From: Terriglobus roseus
GTDB taxonomy: Bacteria; Acidobacteriota; Terriglobia; Terriglobales; Acidobacteriaceae
Direction of reading: 5' to 3'
Assembly (NCBI RefSeq): GCF_900102185.1
Contig: NZ_LT629690.1
Coordinates: 2,790,001-2,854,000 of the forward strand
Length of the DNA: 64,000 nucleotides
Below are positions 47,139 to 55,788 of the stretch, one piece after another; the stretch's first letter is position 1, and each line of letters starts with the position of its first letter. Under the pieces are notes generated by a model. The model saw nothing but the letters and a program-made list of their open reading frames with translations, ran no database searches and was not told where the DNA came from. The position numbers were made by a program, and so were the translations under genes.

Positions 47139-48743
47139 CTACACCATTGCGCCGAGTTCCATCTTCGAATGAAGCCCCTCGGGAATGGAAGCCCATATCT
47201 CTGTGCCGCGGCCTTTCATGGAATGAATTCGAAATTCTCCATTCAGCAGCTTGACTCTCTCCGTCATGCTGATCAAGCCAAGTCCAGCCTTAGCCACTCC
47301 AGTATCAAATCCACTCCCCGTATCCTGAATGGACATGTAATAGGTTGCACCCAGCTTGGTGACGATGACGCATACTTTGTCTGCGTTGGCGTGATGGAGA
47401 GCATTGTTCAGTGCCTCTTGAGCTACGCGATAGAGACAGAGAGCAATGTCTTCCGCTACTGGATCGGCAAACTCATCGATATGTAGATCCACATGAAATG
47501 AGGGACGCCCGAAGTCTCTGCACATTGCCTTCATCGCTGGTACCAAACCAAGGTGCTGCAACTTGTAGGAATGAAGATTGTGCGACATCTCGTGCAGATC
47601 CGTGCAGAGAGTGTCTAGTTCATCGTGAATGTGTTTTAACTGCCCTGAGCAAGTATCCGACAGTGCTTGCAGAGGGTCGTCCGACAGCGAAGCAATCTGA
47701 CTGGTTACAAGGGAAAGCCGCTGCCCGATGTCATCATGTAGTTCGCGCGACAGACGTTTCCGTTCATCTTCTTGGGAACGCAGCAACTGTGCTGTAAGTA
47801 CGCGAATCTCGCCCTTACGTTGCTCGAGCTCTCTTTCCCCACCCTCTACTGCCGAAATTGTCTTCAACGCAACAAGCTGACGGCTACCAAGTCCTTCCAT
47901 CGTCGTAACAACAACATTTGCTAGCAGCGTTGATCCGTCTTTGCGCATTAACATTTGGTCGTGCGGAGAACCAACTTGGATATCGCTCTTCTTCTTACGA
48001 ACTACTCCCGCGCGATGCCCTGCAAATAGGTCGTCGTACTGCATCGCCCATAACTCTTGCAACGAATATCCAAGTACATTTTCAAAATGTGAATTTGCAG
48101 AAATAAACCGCCCAGAGGCATTCAGCATGGCGAGAGGAAATGGAACCGAGGACAGAAGCAGTTCTGCTGCATAAGTTGAGGAATGAGCCATCTCAGCCAA
48201 CCGACGAGCCTGCTCCCCGTGAACCATGAGGTCAAGCAAAAGCTTGGCCTGAGCAGCGAAATCTGCAGACCAAACAATCTCTTCATGGTGGGAAGCAAGG
48301 ATAAGAACGGTCTGACCGAATCCATCCTGGCTGTGAGGGAAGACCATCATTGAGTTGATTGCAGAGGCCGGAACACATTCGCCGGAGTCAATAGCCGGAA
48401 TGGCATGTTTACGTTGCCAGAATGCTGGCATTCCCGAGCCAGCCTTCTCCAGAAGGCTATGCAGATCGTTGGAACTTCCATTTAAGAAACGTAACAAGAC
48501 AGACTTCGACGAGGACGGATATACCGGCGCTAGGCGGCCGCCATCCAGAAGATACATCCATGCCACGTATTCACAGTTGTGGAGGCGGGCGAAAGCATCA
48601 ATGCCCTTTCGGACGGGGTCATATGCATCCTGACTGTAAGCCTGTGAGTGATTGGTTAACTTATGTAACCCATGGCTTGTTTGCTTCGGTGACCATGGAA
48701 CAAATGACCTATGGCTGGAATATACCTTTGCAGACTTGTCCAT
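47139..48743 (-). CDS. Cytoplasmic PAS-containing histidine kinase, NarL-partner (HisKA_3) class
   Basis: The ATG at 48743 follows GAGGATTT and gives 534 residues; an upstream GTG at 48797 has no ribosome-binding site. No membrane helix is visible. An N-terminal GAF-like region is followed by a PAS domain (about residues 205-305: MLNASGRFISANSHFENVLGYS), a coiled coil, and HisKA_3 with phospho-His in ERKRLSRELHDDIGQRLSL. The ATPase domain has EALNNALHHANA, DTGSGFD and GLGLISMTERV. Such kinases pair with LuxR-type response regulators; candidates are at 53440 and the receiver gene at 49041. The signal is unknown. Confidence 0.9.
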   Translation of the reverse strand: MDKSAKVYSSHRSFVPWSPKQTSHGLHKLTNHSQAYSQDAYDPVRKGIDAFARLHNCEYVAWMYLLDGGRLAPVYPSSSKSVLLRFLNGSSNDLHSLLEKAGSGMPAFWQRKHAIPAIDSGECVPASAINSMMVFPHSQDGFGQTVLILASHHEEIVWSADFAAQAKLLLDLMVHGEQARRLAEMAHSSTYAAELLLSSVPFPLAMLNASGRFISANSHFENVLGYSLQELWAMQYDDLFAGHRAGVVRKKKSDIQVGSPHDQMLMRKDGSTLLANVVVTTMEGLGSRQLVALKTISAVEGGERELEQRKGEIRVLTAQLLRSQEDERKRLSRELHDDIGQRLSLVTSQIASLSDDPLQALSDTCSGQLKHIHDELDTLCTDLHEMSHNLHSYKLQHLGLVPAMKAMCRDFGRPSFHVDLHIDEFADPVAEDIALCLYRVAQEALNNALHHANADKVCVIVTKLGATYYMSIQDTGSGFDTGVAKAGLGLISMTERVKLLNGEFRIHSMKGRGTEIWASIPEGLHSKMELGAMV

Positions 48744-48968
48744 AAATCCTCGATTCGTGTACACGCCAAATAGGCGTGTAACCCCGGAGGGCTTCACTGG
48801 GAGGACATCAGACCATCAGAGTTTCAATGCTTGACAAGAATATGGAGCTGCCGAATCGCATATTGGGAATCGGACACTTCTAATCGTTCCGCGTTTCCAT
48901 ACATATGCTTTCGCGAATAGCCTACATGAAAGTGCTTCCAGTTGCGTATGAAATTAGAGTACGAACGC

Positions 48969-48984
48969 CTGTCAAATCTAACAG
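48969..48984. promoter_or_regulatory. CTGT-N8-ACAG dyad upstream of the histidine kinase
   Basis: CTGTCAAATCTAACAG lies about 225 bp upstream of the kinase start and 70 bp from the end of the receiver gene. The arms match the dyads at 33197 and 37571, including the CA after CTGT. Confidence 0.5.
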
Positions 48985-49040
48985 GTGAGTGATATATCAG
49001 AATGTCACGGAAAACGGTGAGATATCAGGAGTTATTCGTT

Positions 49041-49433
49041 CTATATAGAACAATAAAATTCGCCGCTGGCAGCAGATTCTAGTGCTTGAACTAAGTCGCT
49101 GGCGAGTTTCTTCTTCAGAACATATCCATTTCCAATTTGCTTTGCGATGGCTATGTAATCGTCATCCTGAATTAGTGTCAGAAAGATAACTTTTGTTGGA
49201 GAGTCGGCTTTTCGCATTTGCCGAGCCACCGTCAAGCCATCCATCCGCGGCATGGAGATATCCAGGATGGCAAAATCGGGACGCAGCTGAAGAGCGTGTT
49301 CCAGAGCCTCAGCACCATCGCCTGCCGTTGCCACGATGTCGTAGGTGTCTGACAGCATGGCGCGTACGCGCGCGGTCACGCTCGCGTCATCGTCCGCACA
49401 TAGCAACGTCGCTCGATGCAAAGATTCTTGCAC
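49041..49433 (-). CDS. Stand-alone receiver-domain response regulator
   Basis: The GTG at 49433 follows GGAGG and AGGAAC and gives 130 residues, nearly all a CheY-like receiver: acidic pocket LCADDD (14-16), phospho-Asp58 in FAILDISMPRMDG, conserved Thr in VIFLTL, and Lys in GYVLKKK. The frame is open to 49556, but that extension is Cys/Arg-rich and unlike the family. There is no output domain, so it acts by protein interaction or as a phosphate sink. It is upstream of the histidine kinase on the same strand, with 300 bp between them. Confidence 0.85.
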   Translation of the reverse strand: MQESLHRATLLCADDDASVTARVRAMLSDTYDIVATAGDGAEALEHALQLRPDFAILDISMPRMDGLTVARQMRKADSPTKVIFLTLIQDDDYIAIAKQIGNGYVLKKKLASDLVQALESAASGEFYCSI

Positions 49434-49486
49434 GCTGTTCCTGCCTCCGCATTCCCATCCTGCTTTGATGAACGACCATGTGTAAC

Positions 49487-49502
49487 TGTGCACAAAGACA
49501 GT
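49487..49502. promoter_or_regulatory. CTGT-N8-ACAG dyad upstream of the receiver gene
   Basis: CTGTGCACAAAGACAG, 54 bp upstream of the GTG start at 49433. The outer four bases of each arm match the dyads at 33197, 37571 and 48969; the inner bases differ more. Confidence 0.45.
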
Positions 49503-49592
49503 ACGCACACTGCGAATCGCGCAGATTGTACAAATGCGAGAAATTTTTGGATGCACTGAAGCATAACCGACTCTAGCGTCGTCGCGAAAGCG

Positions 49593-50642
49593 TTAGTTTC
49601 GATCTCGAATTTCCGGGGCGCTTTCGGTGTCTGGGCGGGTTTTCCCATCCGAGGTGCGTTGAGGGGTCTTGAAGATCCAGGCCCAGGCCAGAGCAATGGC
49701 CGAGAGCGAAACCAGAAGCGACGCCCATATGAATGACACGTAATCACCCAGAACTCCCACGCCTGGCACACCGGGCTGCGTGTTGCGAAGCGCCGGAAGC
49801 CCGAAAATGAGGGAGATGGACAGCGAAAGAGGCAGCAGATCAAACTGCGCCCCGGGACGCGTCGCTTTAATGGCCATGGCTGTAATGCTGACAGCCAACC
49901 CCATCATGGTGACCATAATCACAACAGACGAAAAGATGACACTGTTGGCCCGCCTCGCAGCGATGTGAGTCTGTGTGAGCTTTTTCACATCGTCATGCGT
50001 TACGGTTCCCTTGAACTTGAATTGTGGGATGGAGGCGTCCACCCTCTCTCGAACAGGCAAAGGGACGCTCTGCTCCAGATCGCCAGCGCCAACCACGAGG
50101 CCGCCCGGCTCGGTGGGATCCACGAGAGGCTCAGGCCCAACAAAGGGCACTCCCAGGGGTGCACGCGCTACCTTCTTACTAACCAGAACGTCCAGATCTG
50201 CACGGTATATGTCTAAGGGATATTTGTTGTTATCCCCGACAAGATTAACCGCAGCATCAACCGGCTCGATTCGCTCTCCCTTTGCAAAGTGGATTGTCTG
50301 TTGCCCTGCCACGGAATTTAACAACAACGTCAAATCCTCCGCTGGCCGGTTGCGGTCGATGGCCAACGTTCCTCTCGGGCTCAGACGGATGCGTTCATAA
50401 AGCAACGCCTTCACTGGATCGATACCTGTAATACGGATGTCTAACTGGACATAATCATCGGCCGACGCTGCCTCTGTGAGAGCCAGCGCCCTCCTACTCT
50501 CCTCCGTCTGGCTGAACCAGAGCGAAATGAAATACATGGTGGCGATTCCCAGCAGAATCAAAGCTCGAACAGTCATACTCAGCCAATAGCGGGGCGTTTT
50601 CTTTGCTCTCGGCGCAGCGGGTATTGGAGCGCTCTCCAGCAT
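49593..50642 (-). CDS. DUF4436 family membrane protein
   Basis: A 349-residue protein: one helix near residues 24-44 (MTVRALILLGIATMYFISLWF), a beta-rich extracytoplasmic domain (VQLDIRITGIDPVKALLYERIRLSPRG, LDIYRADLDVLV), then three hydrophobic helices (about 230-325) and a short charged tail. This is the DUF4436 layout first seen in mycobacteria; no activity is known. Its ATG shares one base with the TAA of the upstream barrel gene (TAATG at 50640-50644), so the two are translationally coupled. Confidence 0.8.
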   Translation of the reverse strand: MLESAPIPAAPRAKKTPRYWLSMTVRALILLGIATMYFISLWFSQTEESRRALALTEAASADDYVQLDIRITGIDPVKALLYERIRLSPRGTLAIDRNRPAEDLTLLLNSVAGQQTIHFAKGERIEPVDAAVNLVGDNNKYPLDIYRADLDVLVSKKVARAPLGVPFVGPEPLVDPTEPGGLVVGAGDLEQSVPLPVRERVDASIPQFKFKGTVTHDDVKKLTQTHIAARRANSVIFSSVVIMVTMMGLAVSITAMAIKATRPGAQFDLLPLSLSISLIFGLPALRNTQPGVPGVGVLGDYVSFIWASLLVSLSAIALAWAWIFKTPQRTSDGKTRPDTESAPEIRDRN

Positions 50643-51865
50643 TAGAACGCCTCACCAAGGCTGACGTAGGCAGCGTGGCTGCTATCGCCCCATGCGTAAT
50701 CGAAGCGAAGATTGATGTGATTCCGCTTAGCCAGGATGAATCGCAGTCCGAGGCCCCCACCGGGCTCTGCCTCCGAATTGCTGAACCCGCCCCAGTCATG
50801 TGCCACTGCTCCAGCCCCCGCGAATGCTGTGGCTCCGATTCTCCAGAACAGCTCTCTACGGAACTCCATCTGTCCGACCAGCATGCGATCGTCACGGAAC
50901 TGACCCACCTGATATCCGCGAATATCCTTCGACATGCCAAGTTCGCACACATCATAGAAAGGCGCACCATCGGTCACCATGCAGGAAGAAGCATGAATCG
51001 CAAGAACGTTCTTTTTTCCCAAAGAAAGATACTTGTTATACGCCAGTGTCAAATTCTGATAGGTCCGTTTACCACCCAACTGCGGTGCATAGAAATCAGC
51101 GAGCGTATCGAAGAGCGATCCCTTCGTTGGATAAAACGAACTATCGCTGGAGTCTCGTTGCAACCTGATTCCCAACGCTGCCGTACGAAGATCGATCGTG
51201 GACGGCAGCGGAACCGGAAGCTTGCTGGGATCCAATTTGGTCGAATTCAAACCAGCTGTACTGCCGATGATGTGATAACGCGGCCCCAGATACCAATCTC
51301 GATAGACACGCATTTTGGGTTCTATCAGGAACGCCTTCGACGTTTGTGAAAGCGGTATGCTTTGACCACCACTGCTGGTACCAACCCCAAAGTAGTTGTA
51401 GTTAAACTTGCCCCCACCGCCGCCGACAGTGATTCGGTATTTATCGTCGCGCAGATGGATCTGGCCACCCAAGCCTGCTGACCAACTTCCGGTCGCAGTA
51501 ATAAAACCTGCTGCTCCTAATGAAGATGGTTCTGACTCTGGACCTCCATCAAGACGGACGGCATAGAGACCCCCCAGGCCTCCCCCATTTCCGATGGAAG
51601 GGTTCACCATAGGGATCGGTGCAATCGCGAACTCGCCATGATGTTTCTTCTTTTTCTGATCCTTCTTCTTCGAATCGTAAGAACCCAACCCAAGACTCGC
51701 TCCTTTGCTCTTGCTTCCTTGATCGATGTCCACATTCGTTCCGAACAAAATCGGAGCTTTATCACTTTGGGATTGAGGAGAGGCCGCAGGAGTGGCGTTT
51801 TGAGCGCTCAGCGAAGACGGCAATAGGGCGACTACAAACATCAGGCAGCTACGAATTCCTGTCAT
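50642..51865 (-). CDS. Outer-membrane beta-barrel protein of the BamA/surface-antigen type
   Basis: The ATG at 51865 gives 407 residues with a signal peptide ending at LSAQN. A Lys-rich linker (KKKDQKKKKHHG, near residue 67) precedes a 16-strand type barrel similar to the C-terminal Omp85 domain: LGIRLQRDSSDSSFYPTKGSLFD, IRGYQVGQFRDDRMLVGQMEFRRELFWRIGATAFAGAG, GGGLGLRF and a C-terminal aromatic YVSLGEAF. No POTRA domain is present, so it is a short surface-antigen-type barrel rather than BamA. Coupled to the DUF4436 gene. Confidence 0.8.
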   Translation of the reverse strand: MTGIRSCLMFVVALLPSSLSAQNATPAASPQSQSDKAPILFGTNVDIDQGSKSKGASLGLGSYDSKKKDQKKKKHHGEFAIAPIPMVNPSIGNGGGLGGLYAVRLDGGPESEPSSLGAAGFITATGSWSAGLGGQIHLRDDKYRITVGGGGGKFNYNYFGVGTSSGGQSIPLSQTSKAFLIEPKMRVYRDWYLGPRYHIIGSTAGLNSTKLDPSKLPVPLPSTIDLRTAALGIRLQRDSSDSSFYPTKGSLFDTLADFYAPQLGGKRTYQNLTLAYNKYLSLGKKNVLAIHASSCMVTDGAPFYDVCELGMSKDIRGYQVGQFRDDRMLVGQMEFRRELFWRIGATAFAGAGAVAHDWGGFSNSEAEPGGGLGLRFILAKRNHINLRFDYAWGDSSHAAYVSLGEAF

Positions 51866-52017
51866 AGAGGGCGTCCCCTTTCTCACGGATCGCAGCAGTT
51901 GTTTATACGAGTGACAACCGGGGGCTGCTTTCTGCCACTCCACGCTGTCAACCTACCGGCACATGCAATCACGTGCCACTGGCAGATTTGCCAGACCTCC
52001 ATCCACCGCTCTTCCCT

Positions 52018-53127
52018 TTAACGGAATGACCAGCCCACTGTGAATGAAGTACCCACGTTGTTCGCAGGCGCCGACACCACGGGACGATTGTCGTAGTTGT
52101 CGTAGAAGCTGCCTCGAACATAGAAGTCTTTGTAGAACTTGAAATAGACATCTTGATTCAGCGTCATTCTCACGCGACCGCCATCTGAGATGCTGGGATA
52201 AACCCACACTGTGGTATCGAAGTCGGTGGAGTCGAAACGAAATGTTGAATATTGCACAGCGAATGCCGAATCGACAGTGTTGGAGCGTGGCGATGTGGCT
52301 GCTGAGGAATCATTTTCAGTGGTGTAGGCAATGCCGCCAATCAAGGTTAGGTCTGTCTTGTTACTGATGATCGGGCGCATAGCAATCGCTGCACCAAGAG
52401 ACGTTCTCAGATTGATCTTCTGCGCAGAACTAGAGAGAAAGTTCGCGATCCCGCCTTCAGCCCACCGTGTTCGTCGAAGCTGCACGAAGTATTCCGTTTT
52501 GATATCCGTCTCGCGTGTGTTGCTGGTCTCCAACTGGCTCGTAAATTGAGTGCTTGCAGTGATCCCTATGACGCGTTTTACCGTTTGTGAGAACAGATCT
52601 CCCTGCAGCGTTACCTGCTTCTGAGAGTTTGATTGGGCAAAGCTCATGCCTAAATCAATATCGCCGCGCCAACTGCGAAAAAATCTTGTATCGGTTTCCT
52701 GAATGTTTACGACCAATCCGTGTGGAATTGAAATGGACGTAACACCTTCCACAGTAAGCATGGAATCAGCAGCATCTTGATGCATCGTTCCACTAAATGT
52801 CTTACCGTTGTTATCGGTTATCACAAATAGTTGCTTTGAGCGAACCGTTGCAATACTTTTCCAATCCAAAACTACTGTCGAACTTGCGTTCGGTTGCTTG
52901 ACAGTCAATTGTCCCTTCTCGAGGGAACGGATCTCGCAGGTGATGATGTCACCATTCTTCAAAGTAATGACGTCGTCCTTTTGCCTGTTCGAAGCAAAAG
53001 CGAAGGACGGCATCAACGTACAAACGAAGATAGTTATCCAAATCCAGCAGGCCGCACACGGTCGCCTATTAGCCCTTGGTTCAACACAACACATAGGCCT
53101 GCCGTGTCTGACAACATTGACGGCCAC
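52018..53127 (-). CDS. DUF481 outer-membrane protein with N-terminal SH3-like region
   Basis: The GTG at 53127 follows AGGAGGG and is well supported. The 369-residue product has a Cys-rich leader and hydrophobic segment (residues 25-46, WIWITIFVCTLMPSFAFAS), then a small beta domain (DVITLKNGDIITCEIRSLEKGQLTVK) often found before DUF481, and the DUF481 beta-barrel (SWRGDIDLGMSFAQSNSQKQVTLQGD, ending FTVGWSFR). Such proteins are salt-stress or nutrient-related outer-membrane barrels in other bacteria. Start-to-start divergent from the response regulator at 53440. Confidence 0.83.
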   Translation of the reverse strand: MAVNVVRHGRPMCCVEPRANRRPCAACWIWITIFVCTLMPSFAFASNRQKDDVITLKNGDIITCEIRSLEKGQLTVKQPNASSTVVLDWKSIATVRSKQLFVITDNNGKTFSGTMHQDAADSMLTVEGVTSISIPHGLVVNIQETDTRFFRSWRGDIDLGMSFAQSNSQKQVTLQGDLFSQTVKRVIGITASTQFTSQLETSNTRETDIKTEYFVQLRRTRWAEGGIANFLSSSAQKINLRTSLGAAIAMRPIISNKTDLTLIGGIAYTTENDSSAATSPRSNTVDSAFAVQYSTFRFDSTDFDTTVWVYPSISDGGRVRMTLNQDVYFKFYKDFYVRGSFYDNYDNRPVVSAPANNVGTSFTVGWSFR

Positions 53128-53439
53128 TGCTCCCTCCTACTAGATACGGCGACCTTGGGACCGCGTTGAACATACGAGCGCAGCAACATCACATTGCAAT
53201 TTGGCCTTAGTCACTACTGCCAGTTCTTACAGGTGCAACTCCTTACGTGAGTGCTATGCTCAGTGGTCAAGTAACAGGCAGTCCAAACATGGAAGCCGAA
53301 GAACGAGAGCGCCGCTCGTATAGACGATCTCTGTTTCGTTTCCAACACATGTCGGCTGACAATCCGCCGTTTTCTCTGACGCGGTCATGCAGGCAAGAGC
53401 GAATGCGAATGATTTCGAGGTGGGAGAAAGGGGTACACC
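53128..53439. other. 312-bp divergent intergenic region with one CTGT-like dyad
   Basis: No gene is supported here; short frames are uninterrupted only by chance. It holds CTGCCAGTTCTTACAG at 53217-53232, a one-mismatch copy of the CTGT-N8-ACAG dyad, 90 bp before the DUF481 gene and 208 bp before the response regulator. GAAAGGGG at the right end is the ribosome-binding site of the regulator. Confidence 0.5.
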
Positions 53440-54090
53440 GTGGATCGGCCAGGAGTTCTGATTGCGGACGACCATATCCTCATCGCAGAAGCCTTACGAG
53501 CGCTTCTCGAACCGGACTACAAAGTTCTGGACCTTGTCCATGATGGCAAGAAACTGCTGTCACGTGCCGTGGAACTGAAACCGGAAATTGTGATTCTTGA
53601 CCTTGGTATGCCGCTTCTAAATGGCATCGATGCTGGTCAACAACTGAAAAAGATGCTGCCGCGAACAAAGTTTGTTGTCGTCACCATGAATGAAGATCCG
53701 GACGTGGCCTCGGTGGCGCTGCACAACTGGGCTTCTGGCTATCTTCTGAAAAAGTCTGCAGGCACAGAATTGAAGCGCGCATTGGGTACCATACTTCGTG
53801 GAAAAACCTATGTCACACCTTCCATCGCACAACCACTGATGGATGAATTCATTCGCAATCCGAAACCGACTAAGGATAAAGAACTGACGCCGCGCCAACG
53901 TGAGGTGCTACAGCTTTTGGCCGAAGGGCGCTCCATGAAAGAGGCTGCGGCCATTCTCGATGTTGCGGTGCGCACGATTGCATTTCACAAATACAAGATC
54001 ATGGAAGAGTTTGGTCTGAAGAGTAACGCGGAGCTAGTGCGTTTCGCGCTTCATGAACGCCTGGTTGCTGAAGATCCACGGTTTTCTTGA
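53440..54090 (+). CDS. NarL/FixJ-type response regulator
   Basis: A GTG start at 53440 follows AAAGGGG. The receiver domain has IADDH (Asp10, Asp11), phospho-Asp54 in VILDLGMPLLNG and Lys in GYLLKKSAG. The LuxR-type HTH covers about residues 145-210 (LTPRQREVLQLLAEGRSMKEAAAILDVAVRTIAFHKYKIMEEFGLKSNAELVRFAL). It is the most likely DNA-binding partner of the HisKA_3 kinase at 47139 and hence a candidate binder of the CTGT-N8-ACAG dyads; both are inferences. Confidence 0.93.
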   Translation: MDRPGVLIADDHILIAEALRALLEPDYKVLDLVHDGKKLLSRAVELKPEIVILDLGMPLLNGIDAGQQLKKMLPRTKFVVVTMNEDPDVASVALHNWASGYLLKKSAGTELKRALGTILRGKTYVTPSIAQPLMDEFIRNPKPTKDKELTPRQREVLQLLAEGRSMKEAAAILDVAVRTIAFHKYKIMEEFGLKSNAELVRFALHERLVAEDPRFS

Positions 54091-54245
54091 GCTACTTATA
54101 GATAGGAACAAGGGCATCGCGCCCATTTGTACGTTTCATATGCCCACTGCATCTTTTACCAGTATTGCTGTGAAGGACTCTCTCGATAGTGTGGGTGCAC
54201 AAGAGGAGTTCGCTTCCGAGGAAGCAAATGGAGAGAGGCTCGTAC

Positions 54246-54929
54246 ATGAAAACAAATCGCGCACTTTTGCTACTTATTCTTGGCACCGTGCTTCCCGCGT
54301 TTGCCCAAAACAAAATCGATGATCGTCTTGGTACCTCAGCCGAAGTGCTGCGCCAGATGATCGCTCACCCGGATTCCATCCCGAAGACCTATCTGGATAA
54401 AGCCGTGTGCGTACTTGTCTTTCCAGCCGTGAAAAAAGTAGGCGTGGGTCTTGGCGTTACTTACGGTCGTGGAGTGCTCGTCTGCAGAACCGGAACAGAC
54501 ATGACCGGGGCCTGGTCGGCTCCTGCCATGTACAAGCTCGATGTAGGCAGTCTCGGCCTGCAACTGGGCCGCTCCGAGACGGACTACGTCATGCTTCTTG
54601 AAAATAAGAAGAGCGCTCTCAAGCTGCTTTCCGGCAAGCTGAAGCTGGGCGCCGACGCAAGCGCAGTCGCAGGCCCCAGCGGTGCTAAGGCCGTGGGAGC
54701 AAACGATACAAACTTCGACGTTCTGACATACACCCGCGCCAAGGGCGGCCTCTTCGCCGGAGCCTCTCTCGGTAGCGCATCGATGGCGACCGACGACGAT
54801 GCGAACAAAGCCGTGTACGGCAAGGACATTTCTGCAACAGAAATCGTCCGCGAAGGCGGTGTAACTGTCACACCCGCTGGCAAGCCCATCGTCAAAGTCC
54901 TGAACACGGCTTCACCCAGTAGCCGATAA
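54246..54929 (+). CDS. SYLF/Ysc84-domain lipid-binding protein, exported
   Basis: The ATG at 54246 follows GGAGAGGCTC and gives 227 residues with a signal peptide ending at LPAFAQN. The SYLF domain follows: RLGTSAEVLRQMI, AVCVLVFPAVKKVGVGLGVTYGRGVLVCR, WSAPAMYKLDVGSLGLQLG, then DVLTYTRAKGGLFAGASL and GKDISATEIV. Eukaryotic homologues bind phosphoinositides; bacterial ones are probably periplasmic and membrane-associated, of unknown role. The frame extends to 54189 but without a ribosome-binding site. Confidence 0.88.
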   Translation: MKTNRALLLLILGTVLPAFAQNKIDDRLGTSAEVLRQMIAHPDSIPKTYLDKAVCVLVFPAVKKVGVGLGVTYGRGVLVCRTGTDMTGAWSAPAMYKLDVGSLGLQLGRSETDYVMLLENKKSALKLLSGKLKLGADASAVAGPSGAKAVGANDTNFDVLTYTRAKGGLFAGASLGSASMATDDDANKAVYGKDISATEIVREGGVTVTPAGKPIVKVLNTASPSSR

Positions 54930-55138
54930 CCTCACCACTCATGCAGCGCCAGTAGATTGGAGCCGATGCTCCAGCTGCTGGCGCTTTCCTCATTGCCGAC
55001 AGCTCTGGCACTTTCCGTATGCCCTGCAGGCAAACATCAGGCTTCTGCGTGATTCCAGCCATGCGCCTATGCGGGTTTGCAACACCATTCCCTTTGATGC
55101 GATACTTGAACTCTCGCCCACAGACCAAAGTAGCGAGC

Positions 55139-55225
55139 GCCGGGATGGCGGAACTGGCAGACGCAGCGGACTCAAAATCCGCCGAGGGCAACCTCGTGGG
55201 GGTTCGACCCCCCCTCCCGGCACCA
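55139..55225 (+). tRNA. tRNA-Leu (anticodon CAA)
   Basis: An 87-base cloverleaf with encoded CCA (55223-55225). The acceptor stem GCCGGGA pairs with TCCCGGC (55215-55221). The anticodon loop is CTCAAAA, giving anticodon CAA. A long variable arm, GAGG-GCAA-CCTC, is diagnostic of class II tRNA-Leu, and the T arm contains GGTTCGACCCC. It is the likely attachment site of the degraded element downstream, whose integrase fragment starts 140 bp away. Confidence 0.95.
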
Positions 55226-55261
55226 AGATAAGCTTCACAAAATGAATAGGTTGCGAATACC

Positions 55262-55288
55262 AAAGCCTCTCAGCCAGAGAGGCTTTTT
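55262..55288 (+). terminator. Intrinsic terminator of the tRNA-Leu gene
   Basis: AAAGCCTCTC at 55262-55271 pairs with GAGAGGCTTT at 55277-55286, five-base loop, followed by more T. Confidence 0.9.
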
Positions 55289-55305
55289 CATGCTCAAAAA
55301 CCGCT

Positions 55306-55327
55306 GGTGCCGGTTTTGGTGCCGGTT
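55306..55327 (+). repeat. Tandem GGTGCCGGTT repeats between the tRNA and integrase
   Basis: GGTGCCGGTT occurs at 55306-55315 and 55318-55327, spaced 12 bp start to start. The core TGGTGCCGG is the exact reverse complement of the tRNA 3' end CCGGCACCA (55217-55225), so these may be integrase-recognised or attachment-related sites. Confidence 0.5.
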
Positions 55328-55365
55328 CGTACCTGATTTGCTACTTTGAATTAGGAGATGCCGAG

Positions 55366-55788
55366 ATGCCCAGAAGAACGACCAAGAAGGAGCGCGGAGT
55401 CTTCGAAAAAGACCCCGGTTCGGAGATTTGGTGGATTCGGTACACCATCGACGGGCGCGAGCGCCGAGAGAAGGTGGGTCGGAAGAAGGACGCGAGCGAC
55501 CTCTACAAGATTCGCAATGCGGATGCGCTGCGCGGGGTGAAGCTGCCCAGCAACATGAAGAGCCGAGGCGTGAAGTTCGAGGCGCTCGGGAAACACGCTC
55601 TTGAGTGGTACATCGAGCATGGCCGGAAGGACATTAAGAACTTTCGCATTCGGATGAACATCATCCTTAAAGATTTTGGTGAGCGTGTCGCAGACGAGAT
55701 CAAACCCTCCGAGATCGACGCGTGGCTCAAGGAGCACGACTGGTCTCCCGCGACGAAGAACCGCTACAAGAACGTCTTTGGGACATGA
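55366..55788 (+). pseudogene. Tyrosine-recombinase integrase, N-terminal fragment
   Basis: AGGAGATGCCGAG precedes the ATG. The 140 residues match the N-terminal arm-binding and core-binding (SAM-like) domains of phage integrases: SEIWWIRYTIDGRERREKVGR and FGERVADEIKPSEIDAWL, ending SPATKNRYKNVF. The frame then stops, before the catalytic domain with its Arg, His and Tyr residues. Sequence after about 55780 belongs to a relaxase in another frame, so the gene was cut by a deletion. It cannot be an active recombinase. Confidence 0.85.

Noticed and set aside
33197-49502. LexA (SOS) boxes
   Set aside because: CTGT-N8-ACAG equals the outline of the E. coli LexA box, but the inner bases are not AT-alternating and no DNA-repair genes follow, so SOS control is not claimed.
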